Virus record (IMG/VR): IMGVR_UViG_3300004369_000072
Coordinates: 1 to 33,052 of that record
Source of the DNA: a virus
DNA: 33,052 bases
Strand: one strand, 5' to 3'
The position numbers were made by a program, and so were the translations under genes. The notes under the pieces were generated by a model. That model was given only the letters and a program-made list of their open reading frames with translations, made no database searches and was not told where the DNA came from. This document shows positions 22,619 to 30,241 of the stretch, in pieces (within the stretch, counting starts at the first letter, position 1; every line of letters starts with the position of its first letter).

Positions 22619-22882
22619 ATGAGATTCTTTGGCGAATATTCTGATGGATTACGATTAACATCGATAAAGATTATCTACAAGATGCCAGACTATTCCAATG
22701 TACTCAATGAATTTTGGTGGCAGACGTTGGACGTACCACCTAAATATCCCAGAATGAAAACATTCGTAGACTATTGGAATGATTATATAGAAGGTATCAT
22801 ACACTCATTGGAGATAGGACACGTAGACGAGTTTGGTCCAATTAAGTGGACTAATGTAACAAATATTTTTAAAATCAAATAA
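22619..22882 (+). CDS. Usg-like family protein
   Basis: An 87-residue protein whose core fits the Usg-like family: LTSIKIIYKMPDYSNVLNEF, WWQTLDVPPKYPRMKTFVDY, then WNDYIEGIIHSLEIGH. Family members read approximately LTTAEILYHMPDHP...W-DLAP-FP-L-KFLDFW...I-G-LHSV. The alignment from memory is strong over about 55 residues. The family is mostly alphaproteobacterial, small, and functionally uncharacterised. In a phage it may have been taken from a host. It has its own TAAATA core and is placed directly before the large terminase gene. Its role in infection is unknown. Confidence 0.75.
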   Translation: MRFFGEYSDGLRLTSIKIIYKMPDYSNVLNEFWWQTLDVPPKYPRMKTFVDYWNDYIEGIIHSLEIGHVDEFGPIKWTNVTNIFKIK

Positions 22883-22893
22883 TAGTTTTTACT

Positions 22894-22899
22894 TAAATA
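22894..22899 (+). promoter_or_regulatory. Late promoter core 10 nt from ATG
   Basis: TAAATA in the 27-base gap between the Usg-like gene and gp17 ends 10 nt before the gp17 ATG at 22910. No ribosome site is visible. Confidence 0.5.
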
Positions 22900-22909
22900 C
22901 TGTAAAATT

Positions 22910-24505
22910 ATGGCATATGTAAGTTTAGATTCAGAACAGGTAAAAAAAGCCAACAAGAAACACAAGTATACTCACGAGCAGGTACTTCAATTGGACAAAT
23001 GCATGGATCCTAAAACAGGTCCACTGTACTTTATGCGAGAATTCATACAGATACAGCATCCTACTAAGGGATCCATACCATTCAAGCCATTTCCTTATCA
23101 GGAGAGGCTGATCGAGAGTTACAACAATCATCGATTCTCTATTGCGATGATGCCACGACAGACAGGAAAAACTACCTGTGCTTCTGCCTATCTAATATGG
23201 TATGCGATGTTCAGACCAGATTCGCAAATATTGATTGCGGCACACAAATATGCAGGAGCATCAGATATTATGTCAAGGGTACGTTATGCCTATGAGATGT
23301 TGCCTAGTTGGATTAAAGCAGGAGTAACTCAATACAACAGAAACTCTATAGAATTTGACAACGGTTCCAAAATTATGGCAACTACTACAACTGAAAACAC
23401 AGGACGAGGTATGTCCTTAACAATGATTTACTGCGATGAGTTTGCGTTCGTTCAACCGCCCGAAAAGGCCAAAGAATTCTGGACTTCACTGTCTCCTACA
23501 CTGTCCACAGGAGGAAAATGTTTGATTACTTCTACACCAAACTCAGATGAAGATCAGTTCGCACTTATTTGGAAAGAAGCACTCAAACGCTATGATGATT
23601 ACGGCAATGACAATGTGGTAGGAACTAATGGTTTCTATGCTATGAAAGCACACTGGTCAGAACATCCTGATAGAGACGAAGCATGGGCCGCGGCTGAAAA
23701 ATCCAGAATTGGTGAAGAGAGATTCCGTCGAGAGCATGAATGTGAATTCTTAATCTTTGACGAAACATTAATTTCAAGCATACGATTGGTAGAAATGGAA
23801 GGCATAGATCCTATATGGAATATGGGACAGGTACGTTGGTATTCTAAACCCAAACCTAAACACACTTATATGGTAGCACTGGATCCGTCAATTGGAACAG
23901 GTGGGGACTACTCTGCTATACAGGTCGTTGAGTTACCCACATTCAAACAGGTAGCAGAATGGCATCATAACACCACACCCGCCAATCATCAAATAAGAAT
24001 ACTACAAGAAATTAACAAATACATTCACGACACCATAATGGAACAGGATTCCACAGCATCTCCTAGCATATTCTATTCTATGGAAAACAACACACTGGGA
24101 GAAGCGGCTTTGATGCGAGTAATGGATATTGGTGAAGAAAACATTCGAGGTATGTTCCTATCTGAGCCTATAAGAAAAGGACACAGACGTAAGTTTAGAA
24201 GAGGATTTAATACCACTGCTAAACACAAAATGGATGCCTGTGCTAAATTTAAAGAATTAGTTGAGAATAACAAATTAGAAATAAACTCTAAACCTCTGCT
24301 ATCAGAACTTAAAAACTATGTGGCCACAGGAGTGTCCTACAAAGGCAAGCCCGGCGAGCACGATGACCTTGTATCTGCTATGCTACTGGCTACAAGAATG
24401 ATGAAAGTATTAGCGGATTTTGACCCTAAAATATTTGAACGTTGGACTGACAGAACCTCTGAATGGACTGCCCCAATGCCTATATTTGCCAACCTAGGTT
24501 CTTAA
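22910..24505 (+). CDS. gp17: Terminase large subunit, gp17-like
   Basis: A 531-residue packaging motor (T4 gp17 has 610). The ATPase domain has Walker A RQTGKTT (83-89), preceded by FPYQERLIE and SIAMM, a Walker B MIYCDE (172-177, with D176 and E177 catalytic), and a coupling motif TSTPN (208-212). The C-terminal RNase H-like nuclease has ALDPSIGTGGDYSA (D325 as metal ligand), a YSMENNTLGEA stretch and a late Asp in GEHDDLVSAM. It translocates DNA into the prohead through the portal and cuts the concatemer. The portal gene is not in this window. The gene is expressed from the TAAATA just upstream. A further late core lies after its stop. Confidence 0.96.
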   Translation: MAYVSLDSEQVKKANKKHKYTHEQVLQLDKCMDPKTGPLYFMREFIQIQHPTKGSIPFKPFPYQERLIESYNNHRFSIAMMPRQTGKTTCASAYLIWYAMFRPDSQILIAAHKYAGASDIMSRVRYAYEMLPSWIKAGVTQYNRNSIEFDNGSKIMATTTTENTGRGMSLTMIYCDEFAFVQPPEKAKEFWTSLSPTLSTGGKCLITSTPNSDEDQFALIWKEALKRYDDYGNDNVVGTNGFYAMKAHWSEHPDRDEAWAAAEKSRIGEERFRREHECEFLIFDETLISSIRLVEMEGIDPIWNMGQVRWYSKPKPKHTYMVALDPSIGTGGDYSAIQVVELPTFKQVAEWHHNTTPANHQIRILQEINKYIHDTIMEQDSTASPSIFYSMENNTLGEAALMRVMDIGEENIRGMFLSEPIRKGHRRKFRRGFNTTAKHKMDACAKFKELVENNKLEINSKPLLSELKNYVATGVSYKGKPGEHDDLVSAMLLATRMMKVLADFDPKIFERWTDRTSEWTAPMPIFANLGS

Positions 24506-24511
24506 TAAATA
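24505..24511 (+). promoter_or_regulatory. Late promoter core 4 nt from ATG
   Basis: ATAAATA overlaps the end of gp17 and ends 4 nt before the ATG at 24516, the shortest spacing in the window. The predicted transcript start falls at the start codon. Confidence 0.55.
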
Positions 24512-24515
24512 CAGT

Positions 24516-26951
24516 ATGATTTCAGCAAAAACGTCAAACGACCTATTTAATAAAGTACGAAGCAAGTTTGCCAACATTCAATTGGGCGACAGTATGGGAG
24601 GTGTAACTGCTAATCCTGGAGATGCTGTGTTTTTTGACTTTGAATTCAGTGAAAATTCGGATGAATTTGGTCGAGTTAGTATCAGTTTAGCCGACGGCGA
24701 AACTATGAAAGTGTTCTACAACAAAGGATTAGTGGAAAAATTAGAAGACGAAAACAAAACCAACTGGTATTCTTTCCTAAAAGAGCTTAAAGACTTTGCA
24801 GTAGAGCATCAAATTGGCTTTGATGTGCGTGATATTACTAAGCCTAACCTATCACAGCAAGATTTTAAGAATCTTGCAAACAACAACAATACACTAAATA
24901 CTGACGGTATGTCAGAAGAATTAAACAGAATTACAAAACTAGCAGGTCTTGAAAAAGCAAAAGTAGCAGAAAGTTTAACAGGCACAAAGAAAAGTTCATA
25001 TGAAAATTTAGATAAAACTAGATTAATTGTGAGACATTCTAAACCAGTTGAATCTGAAATGCCAGGTGCTAGAACAAGACATATCAATTCATTATACATC
25101 GAAAACGCAGATGGTGAGAGATTTAAATACCCAGTGGTTCATTTAGCTGGTGCAAGAGCTATGCAAAGACACGTGGCTAACGGTGGATTGCCACACGATG
25201 AATTTGGCGAACATATTGTTAAAATGAGCGAACAGATTGCTCAACTTAATTCTTTTTCTAGATATGTTGCTACTAAAGATCAATTAAATGATTCAGCAGG
25301 TGACATTATTGAAAAAGCCAAAATGAAATTAGAAACAATGAGAAAGTATGTTAAAGGACTTTCCAAACAAAAAAATTACGAATCAGTTAAAGCAAATTTC
25401 CAACCTAGCACAATTGCTGAAATCGACGACGAAACTAAAAACACACTTAAAGATAAGTTTACTCTAAAACACTTTGATGAGCGAGTGGATCAAGTATTAC
25501 CTTTAATTAATTCTATTATGTCTGAATATGACGATGAAAAACCATTAAGTAAAAAAGATATTGAAATACCTGCGCCAGTTGATGGTGGTGGTGAAACACT
25601 TAAATTTTTAAACAGCGGTCAACCGTTGGTACTTAAAAAGAATCCGTCAGCAGATATGTTAACTTTTAGATCTGAATTTAAACAGAAAAAAGATATGTTA
25701 AGAACAGTGTTGATGGATATTGCAACAAGAATTTTACCAACAACACCAGAAACAGATACAATAGCAAATTTTGCATCAGCAATGGCAAACGATCTTGCTA
25801 AAGTAGGAGATGCTTTTGGCGATGTGAGCAGTAATACATTTAATAGAGATTTAAAAATTGCAGAAAAACTTGGAATTCGATATGTACAAGATATAGCCAA
25901 AATGAGGAAAGATCCAAACTACGCTGACACTGTGAGAAAAGATCCTCAAGATGTCAAAGCCAAAGTGGACCGACAAGGAAAAGCAAAAGTAAATGTCGAA
26001 GACACTGTGATTGAGGGTTGGGCAGACAACATCACTGAACAAAAACCTTATGTGTCTATGTACAAAGGTGACGATAATAAAATGGTATATGATGTATTAG
26101 ATCAAGAAGGCGAAAGTGCTTTTAAAAGCGATGACTACAAAATTGCCACAGACTATTTAAAAAAGAATTTTGATCAATTGTCAGGCAAAGAAACTGATGA
26201 TGATGTTAACACAGCAATGACCCAAACTGCTATGGATGACGTAAACGAAAATCCAGAAACAGATTACGAAGGTTCGTTTGATTACGAGTTATACGGTGAC
26301 GACGGCGAGACAGCATATGGCAAAATACACTACAAGGCAGTGAACGGAAAAGTTGATCCCAACTCCCTGCAGGGCGTATACGAATACGAAGGCAATGCCA
26401 AGGTGGACAGCGATCTTGCCACTCAAATGATTCAACCAGGTGGTGATGAGCATGAAGAAGCACTGAAAGCCGCACAGGATGATTACGATTATGAAGTAAA
26501 AAATAAAAAAGAAAGCCAAGTCAACATTGATGATGAGTATAGGTTTCGTGACTGGTTGAAAAAAACACACAACAAACAAGTGCATGAATTAAAACCACAG
26601 GAATATGCAATAATTTCAAAACAGTTTAGAGATGAAACAACAACAGAAGGCAACGAATTCGCTCAAGCAGTACAAAAAGCCAAAGCGGCGGGAATGAAAC
26701 CAGGTGACAAGTTTGAAGTGGGTGGCAAAGAATACACACTCAAAGATGCTATTGAACAAGCAGGCTTAAATTTAAATGAATTTTTCCAAGAAGACGAGCT
26801 GTCAGAGCTAGAAGCTGAACCAAAAAAATGTGACCACTGTGACGGCACAGGCAAACACGGTGAAGAAGACTGCACAGAGTGTGGCGGTACAGGTATTCTT
26901 AGAGAAGAATCTGCAGAACTAGAATCCATCAAAAGACTAGCTGGTATCTAA
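24516..26951 (+). CDS. Large virion-type protein with DnaJ-like zinc motif
   Basis: An 811-residue multi-part protein. Residues 1-120 look folded (SAKTSNDLFNKVRSKFANIQ, FFDFEFSENSDEFGRVSISL, WYSFLKELKDFAVEHQIGFD) and resemble a conserved domain of marine T4-like phages. A SEELNRITKLAGLEKA motif follows (about 133-148). The middle (about 160-480) is helical. Then come acidic stretches with YETDYEG-like and YELYGDDGE segments, and a GNEFAQAVQKAKAAGMKPGD module. Near the end, C772xxC775xGxG and C786xxC789GGTG form two DnaJ-type zinc-binding repeats. The protein ends AELESIKRLAGI, echoing the earlier LAGL motif. Neither function nor location is known. Its position after gp17 and its late promoter suggest a structural or assembly factor. 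Confidence 0.8.
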   Translation: MISAKTSNDLFNKVRSKFANIQLGDSMGGVTANPGDAVFFDFEFSENSDEFGRVSISLADGETMKVFYNKGLVEKLEDENKTNWYSFLKELKDFAVEHQIGFDVRDITKPNLSQQDFKNLANNNNTLNTDGMSEELNRITKLAGLEKAKVAESLTGTKKSSYENLDKTRLIVRHSKPVESEMPGARTRHINSLYIENADGERFKYPVVHLAGARAMQRHVANGGLPHDEFGEHIVKMSEQIAQLNSFSRYVATKDQLNDSAGDIIEKAKMKLETMRKYVKGLSKQKNYESVKANFQPSTIAEIDDETKNTLKDKFTLKHFDERVDQVLPLINSIMSEYDDEKPLSKKDIEIPAPVDGGGETLKFLNSGQPLVLKKNPSADMLTFRSEFKQKKDMLRTVLMDIATRILPTTPETDTIANFASAMANDLAKVGDAFGDVSSNTFNRDLKIAEKLGIRYVQDIAKMRKDPNYADTVRKDPQDVKAKVDRQGKAKVNVEDTVIEGWADNITEQKPYVSMYKGDDNKMVYDVLDQEGESAFKSDDYKIATDYLKKNFDQLSGKETDDDVNTAMTQTAMDDVNENPETDYEGSFDYELYGDDGETAYGKIHYKAVNGKVDPNSLQGVYEYEGNAKVDSDLATQMIQPGGDEHEEALKAAQDDYDYEVKNKKESQVNIDDEYRFRDWLKKTHNKQVHELKPQEYAIISKQFRDETTTEGNEFAQAVQKAKAAGMKPGDKFEVGGKEYTLKDAIEQAGLNLNEFFQEDELSELEAEPKKCDHCDGTGKHGEEDCTECGGTGILREESAELESIKRLAGI

Positions 26952-27000
26952 TTACCAAACAATCAAATACAATATAACCAATTATCTATACATATTTCAC

Positions 27001-27049
27001 TTGACCTTGTATAAATAAGTGTGTATATTATTCATATGTCTAATATACA
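27001..27049 (+). promoter_or_regulatory. gp32 promoter region: sigma70-like, late motif and inverted repeat
   Basis: TTGACC (27001-27006), 17 bases, TATATT (27024-27029) makes a sigma70-type promoter whose spacer contains a full TATAAATA (27010-27017). A perfect 9-bp inverted repeat, TGTATATTA (27022-27030) and TAATATACA (27041-27049), covers the -10 box. On a late transcript starting near 27023 it would form a 5' hairpin. As DNA it could act as an operator. T4 gene 32 is also read from more than one promoter class and is autoregulated. The AAGGAGG ribosome site at 27081-27087 is the strongest seen in the window. Confidence 0.7.
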
Positions 27050-27095
27050 TTTAGGCAAAATAAAACAAACATAGGCAAACAAGGAGGCTTACATT

Positions 27096-28103
27096 ATGGC
27101 TACACTAGCAGAAATAAGAGCAAGACTTAAACAACAAGAAACAAGTCGCTCATCATCATCAACAATTGGCGGAGACAACGCCATCTACCCACATTGGAAC
27201 ATACAGGAAGGACAGGAGGCGGTGGTTCGTTTCTTACCTGACAAAGATCCAAACAACACTTTCTTTTGGACTGAAAGAGCAATGATCAAATTGCCTTTCG
27301 CAGGAGTTAAAGGTCAAGCAGATTCAAGACCAGTACAGGTACAAGTACCATGTATGGAAATGTATGGAAAAACTTGTCCAATTCTAACAGAAGTTAGACC
27401 GTGGTTCAAAGATAAATCTATGGAAGACATGGGCAGAAAATACTGGAAAAAGAAAAGTTATATTTTCCAAGGTTTTGTGTTACAGAATCCATTAGCAGAT
27501 GATAAATCACCTGAGAATCCAATCAGAAGATTTATTATTGGTCCTCAAATCTTCAACATCATTAGATCAGCATTGCTGGATCCAGAAATGGAAGAGCTAC
27601 CAACTGATTCTGTGAGAGGTGTAGATTTTAGAATAACCAAAACTTCTAAAGGTGGTTATGCTGATTACTCTACTTCCAAATGGTCTAGAAGAGAACGAGC
27701 ACTAGACGAAGCAGAGAGAGCGGCCATAGACAAATATGGTCTACACAATCTCAACGACTTTAGACCAAAAGAACCTACAGATGCAGAAGTTAAAATAATC
27801 AAAGAGTTATTTGAACAATCTGTAGAAGGCGAAGCATACGATCTAGAGAAGTACGGTCAATATTACAGACCGGCAGGATTGTCTAATCCGAACAACACCA
27901 GCAATGGTGCTAGTTCTTCTAATGTATCAGCAGAAACTGTATCTACAGAAGTAAAAGTAGAATCAACACCAGTGTTAGAGACTAACAACGGTAATGCTAC
28001 TGCTACTGCTACTGCTACTGCTACTGCTCAACCAACTGGAGATTCCAGCAAAAGAGCAGAAGACATTCTGAAACTGATTAGATCTAGACAGGCTAGCAAA
28101 TAA
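27096..28103 (+). CDS. gp32: Single-stranded DNA binding protein, gp32-like
   Basis: A 335-residue homologue of T4 gp32 (301 aa), which coats single-stranded DNA in replication, recombination and repair. The basic N-terminus (LAEIRARLKQQET) is the likely cooperativity arm. The core has PHWNIQEGQEAVVRFLPDKD, FFWTERAMIKLPFAGVKG, VQVPCMEMYGKTCPI, a Lys/Tyr-rich KYWKKKSYIFQGFV (about 115-129) and FRITKTSKGGYADYSTSKWS. Of the T4 zinc ligands (one His, three Cys) only two Cys (86 and 94) are evident, so the zinc site may be lost or altered. The C-terminus has an Ala-Thr repeat (301-311) and ends EDILKLIRSRQASK rather than a strongly acidic tail. It has a perfect ribosome site and a dual promoter. 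It is followed by recombination genes. Confidence 0.93.
   Translation: MATLAEIRARLKQQETSRSSSSTIGGDNAIYPHWNIQEGQEAVVRFLPDKDPNNTFFWTERAMIKLPFAGVKGQADSRPVQVQVPCMEMYGKTCPILTEVRPWFKDKSMEDMGRKYWKKKSYIFQGFVLQNPLADDKSPENPIRRFIIGPQIFNIIRSALLDPEMEELPTDSVRGVDFRITKTSKGGYADYSTSKWSRRERALDEAERAAIDKYGLHNLNDFRPKEPTDAEVKIIKELFEQSVEGEAYDLEKYGQYYRPAGLSNPNNTSNGASSSNVSAETVSTEVKVESTPVLETNNGNATATATATATAQPTGDSSKRAEDILKLIRSRQASK
27996..28028 (+). repeat. (GCTACT) hexanucleotide repeat in gp32
   Basis: Five and a half perfect copies of GCTACT encode an Ala-Thr run of 11 residues in the gp32 linker. Copy-number changes keep the reading frame, so linker length could vary between isolates. Confidence 0.95.
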
Positions 28104-28115
28104 AGAATAGAGCCG

Positions 28116-28931
28116 ATGTTATTCTCGATAGACGGAATACCTTCATTTAGAATACGGCTGTATGAAAACTCTGTTGCCGACAAGTGGCATTCTTTGGTTA
28201 AAGAAACATACGTCGGCGACGGAGAAGATTTTGATAACAAAAGATCTTTTCATTATCTAAGAAGTAAAGAAGAGGTAAGAAACGATTTGTTAGAGTCTAT
28301 TCATGAAATTAACAATTTTTTAAGAACTAACTTTATTAAATTACCAGAGATCATTGATTGGAATGACGACAATCTTTATAACAAGTTACACATCTGTTTT
28401 GAAAAATTATCTGGAGGCTTTGATAATCCAACTAAATTAATTAAAATTGCCCCATTACATATTAAAGAAAGAATTAGAGATTTAAACTTTTGTGTACACA
28501 CTTTAGAACATAATGACATTGATAAAGAAAGAAAGCAATTAGATGTTCAATGGTCTAAAAAAAGAGAAAGAACATTAAGAATAAAACTGGAAAAAAGAGA
28601 ATATGATGATATTCAATTTAATAGAAAAGAAAAAGAAGTGTATCTAGCGTATAATGAGCTTGGAAAAAATTACATAGATTTATGGAGAGATAATTTACCA
28701 ATTAATTATGGCAATCTTAAAAATAATCACTACATAGGCAAAGATATTATGATATCATTAGAAAATAGAAAAGATATTTTTGAAAAAGATTTTGTGAAAT
28801 GGATGTTAGATAATAAACTAGATCCTTATAATAAAAAACACGGTATTGGTTTATTAGCAATTGGTACTTGTGATATTATCGATATAAAACATTTGACAAA
28901 AGACAGTAAAATAGATATAATAATTGAATAA
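28116..28931 (+). CDS. Unknown 271-aa protein between gp32 and uvsX
   Basis: A 271-residue soluble protein starting MLFSIDGIPSFRIRLYENSV. It contains DFDNKRSFHYLRSKEEVRND, an EIINDFL-like helical region, HIKERIRDLNFCVHTLEHND, KREYDDIQFNRKEKEVYLAYNE-like charged segments, and a C-terminal GIGLLAIGTCDIIDI strand pair. It is rich in Asn, Ile and Lys, in line with the local AT-rich codon use. No catalytic motif is evident, but the position between ssDNA-binding and recombinase genes, with gaps of 12 and 10 bases, suggests a link to DNA metabolism or expression in the same period. The start has no good ribosome site. I do not recognise the family. Confidence 0.75.
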   Translation: MLFSIDGIPSFRIRLYENSVADKWHSLVKETYVGDGEDFDNKRSFHYLRSKEEVRNDLLESIHEINNFLRTNFIKLPEIIDWNDDNLYNKLHICFEKLSGGFDNPTKLIKIAPLHIKERIRDLNFCVHTLEHNDIDKERKQLDVQWSKKRERTLRIKLEKREYDDIQFNRKEKEVYLAYNELGKNYIDLWRDNLPINYGNLKNNHYIGKDIMISLENRKDIFEKDFVKWMLDNKLDPYNKKHGIGLLAIGTCDIIDIKHLTKDSKIDIIIE

Positions 28932-28941
28932 GGAATAAACT

Positions 28942-30009
28942 ATGACAAAACCATTTGACGCAACAAAATTTAGAAAAAGTATAACAAAATCTATTCAAGG
29001 ACTAGGTATTGGTTTCAATGATCCTACAGATTGGATTTCAACAGGTAACTATGCTCTTAACTATCTCATATCAGGAGATTTCAATAAAGGCATTCCACTA
29101 GGCAAAGTATCTGTTCTAGCAGGAGAATCAGGAGCAGGTAAATCTTATATTGCTTCGGGTAATATTATTAAAAATGCTCAAGCACAAGGTATCTATGTTA
29201 TCTTAATCGATACTGAGAATGCTCTAGATGAGGCGTGGTTAAAAGCTCTTGATGTGGACACATCAGAAGAAAAATTATTAAAATTAAGTCTATCCATGGT
29301 AGATGATGTAGCAAAAACTATTTCAGAGTTTATGAAAGGCTACAAAGAAGAACACGCAGAAAAAAGAGAAACTGCTCCAAAAATTTTATTTGTAATTGAC
29401 TCTTTAGGTATGTTATTAACACCTACAGATGTTAATCAGTTTGAAGCAGGAGAAATGAAAGGTGACCTAGGAAGAAAACCCAAAGCACTAACAGCACTGG
29501 TGCGTAACTGTGTGAATATGTTCGGGTCTTACAACGTAGGATTGATAGCAACCAATCACACCTATGCATCACAGGATATGTTTGATCCAGATGATAAGAT
29601 ATCGGGTGGACAGGGTTTTATCTATGCATCATCTATTGTGATAGCAATGAAGAAATTAAAACTAAAAGAAGACGAAGCTGGCAATAAAATATCCGAAGTG
29701 AGAGGTATAAGAGCCGCTTGTAAAGTAATGAAAACTCGTTATGCTAAACCGTTTGAAAGTGTACAAGTTAAGATTCCATACGATACTGGCATGGATCCAT
29801 ACTCTGGATTAGTAGATCTGTTTGAGAAAAAAGGTCTATTAACACAAACAGGAAACCGTTTAAAATATGTAGATTCTAAAGGCAAAGAGATGTTAGACTT
29901 CCGAAAAAACTGGACTGGTGATAAATTAGACATAGTTATGGAGGATTTCCGTAATGTTAAACAACCAGAACAGGAGACAGTAAATGCAGGAGAATCAAAT
30001 GACGCATGA
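28942..30009 (+). CDS. uvsX: UvsX recombinase (RecA-like)
   Basis: A 355-residue RecA-family strand-exchange protein (T4 UvsX has 391). The Walker A motif is GESGAGKS at 61-68. The catalytic-type Glu (E92, in ILIDTENALDEAW) and a Walker B-like ILFVIDSLGM (about 148-157) follow. GLIATNHTYASQDMFDPDD and KISGGQGFIYASSIVIAMKK match the loop and core region. The C-terminus (GDKLDIVMEDFRNVKQPEQ) is acidic. It should form filaments on gp32-coated single-stranded DNA with UvsY help, for recombination-dependent replication. It follows the unknown 271-aa gene by 10 bases with a weak AAGGAA-like ribosome site. Its 3' end overlaps the next small gene. Confidence 0.95.
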   Translation: MTKPFDATKFRKSITKSIQGLGIGFNDPTDWISTGNYALNYLISGDFNKGIPLGKVSVLAGESGAGKSYIASGNIIKNAQAQGIYVILIDTENALDEAWLKALDVDTSEEKLLKLSLSMVDDVAKTISEFMKGYKEEHAEKRETAPKILFVIDSLGMLLTPTDVNQFEAGEMKGDLGRKPKALTALVRNCVNMFGSYNVGLIATNHTYASQDMFDPDDKISGGQGFIYASSIVIAMKKLKLKEDEAGNKISEVRGIRAACKVMKTRYAKPFESVQVKIPYDTGMDPYSGLVDLFEKKGLLTQTGNRLKYVDSKGKEMLDFRKNWTGDKLDIVMEDFRNVKQPEQETVNAGESNDA

Positions 30010-30241
30010 TCAAATAGAAGAAATTTGGACATCCGTTTCTAGTTATCTTCCAGAAAGAGTTAAATTAGACTGTGCTGTAGATTATGTTAAAACACTGATG
30101 GATATTGGGATTGATACTCGAATATTAAAAGCCGCAGGTGAGCACGATGATCGTTTAGAACAAGCAGTACAAATTGTATTAGAAGACGAAGATAATTTAG
30201 AGGAAGACGAAGAAGAAGAACACAATTATTATAACGAATAA
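29999..30241 (+). CDS. Small acidic protein between uvsX and uvsY
   Basis: An 80-residue acidic protein starting MTHDQIEEIWTSVSSYLPE, with VDYVKTLMDIGIDTRILKAA and a terminal Glu/Asp run (LEEDEEEEHNYYNE). Similar small proteins lie at this place in T4-like cyanophages; the function is unknown. Two starts are possible. The one at 29999 has AGGAG six bases upstream and fits my memory of homologues. The one at 29984 would add MQENQ and has an AGGAG too. It overlaps uvsX by 11 bases, and its stop overlaps the uvsY start by one (TAATG), so the three are translationally coupled. The acidic tail could mimic DNA or contact UvsX, UvsY or gp32; that is inference. Confidence 0.82.
   Translation: MTHDQIEEIWTSVSSYLPERVKLDCAVDYVKTLMDIGIDTRILKAAGEHDDRLEQAVQIVLEDEDNLEEDEEEEHNYYNE

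Noticed and set aside
26289-26585. 98-aa hydrophobic minus-strand ORF
   Set aside because: It lies wholly within the 811-aa gene and is the antisense of acidic codons; no start signals.
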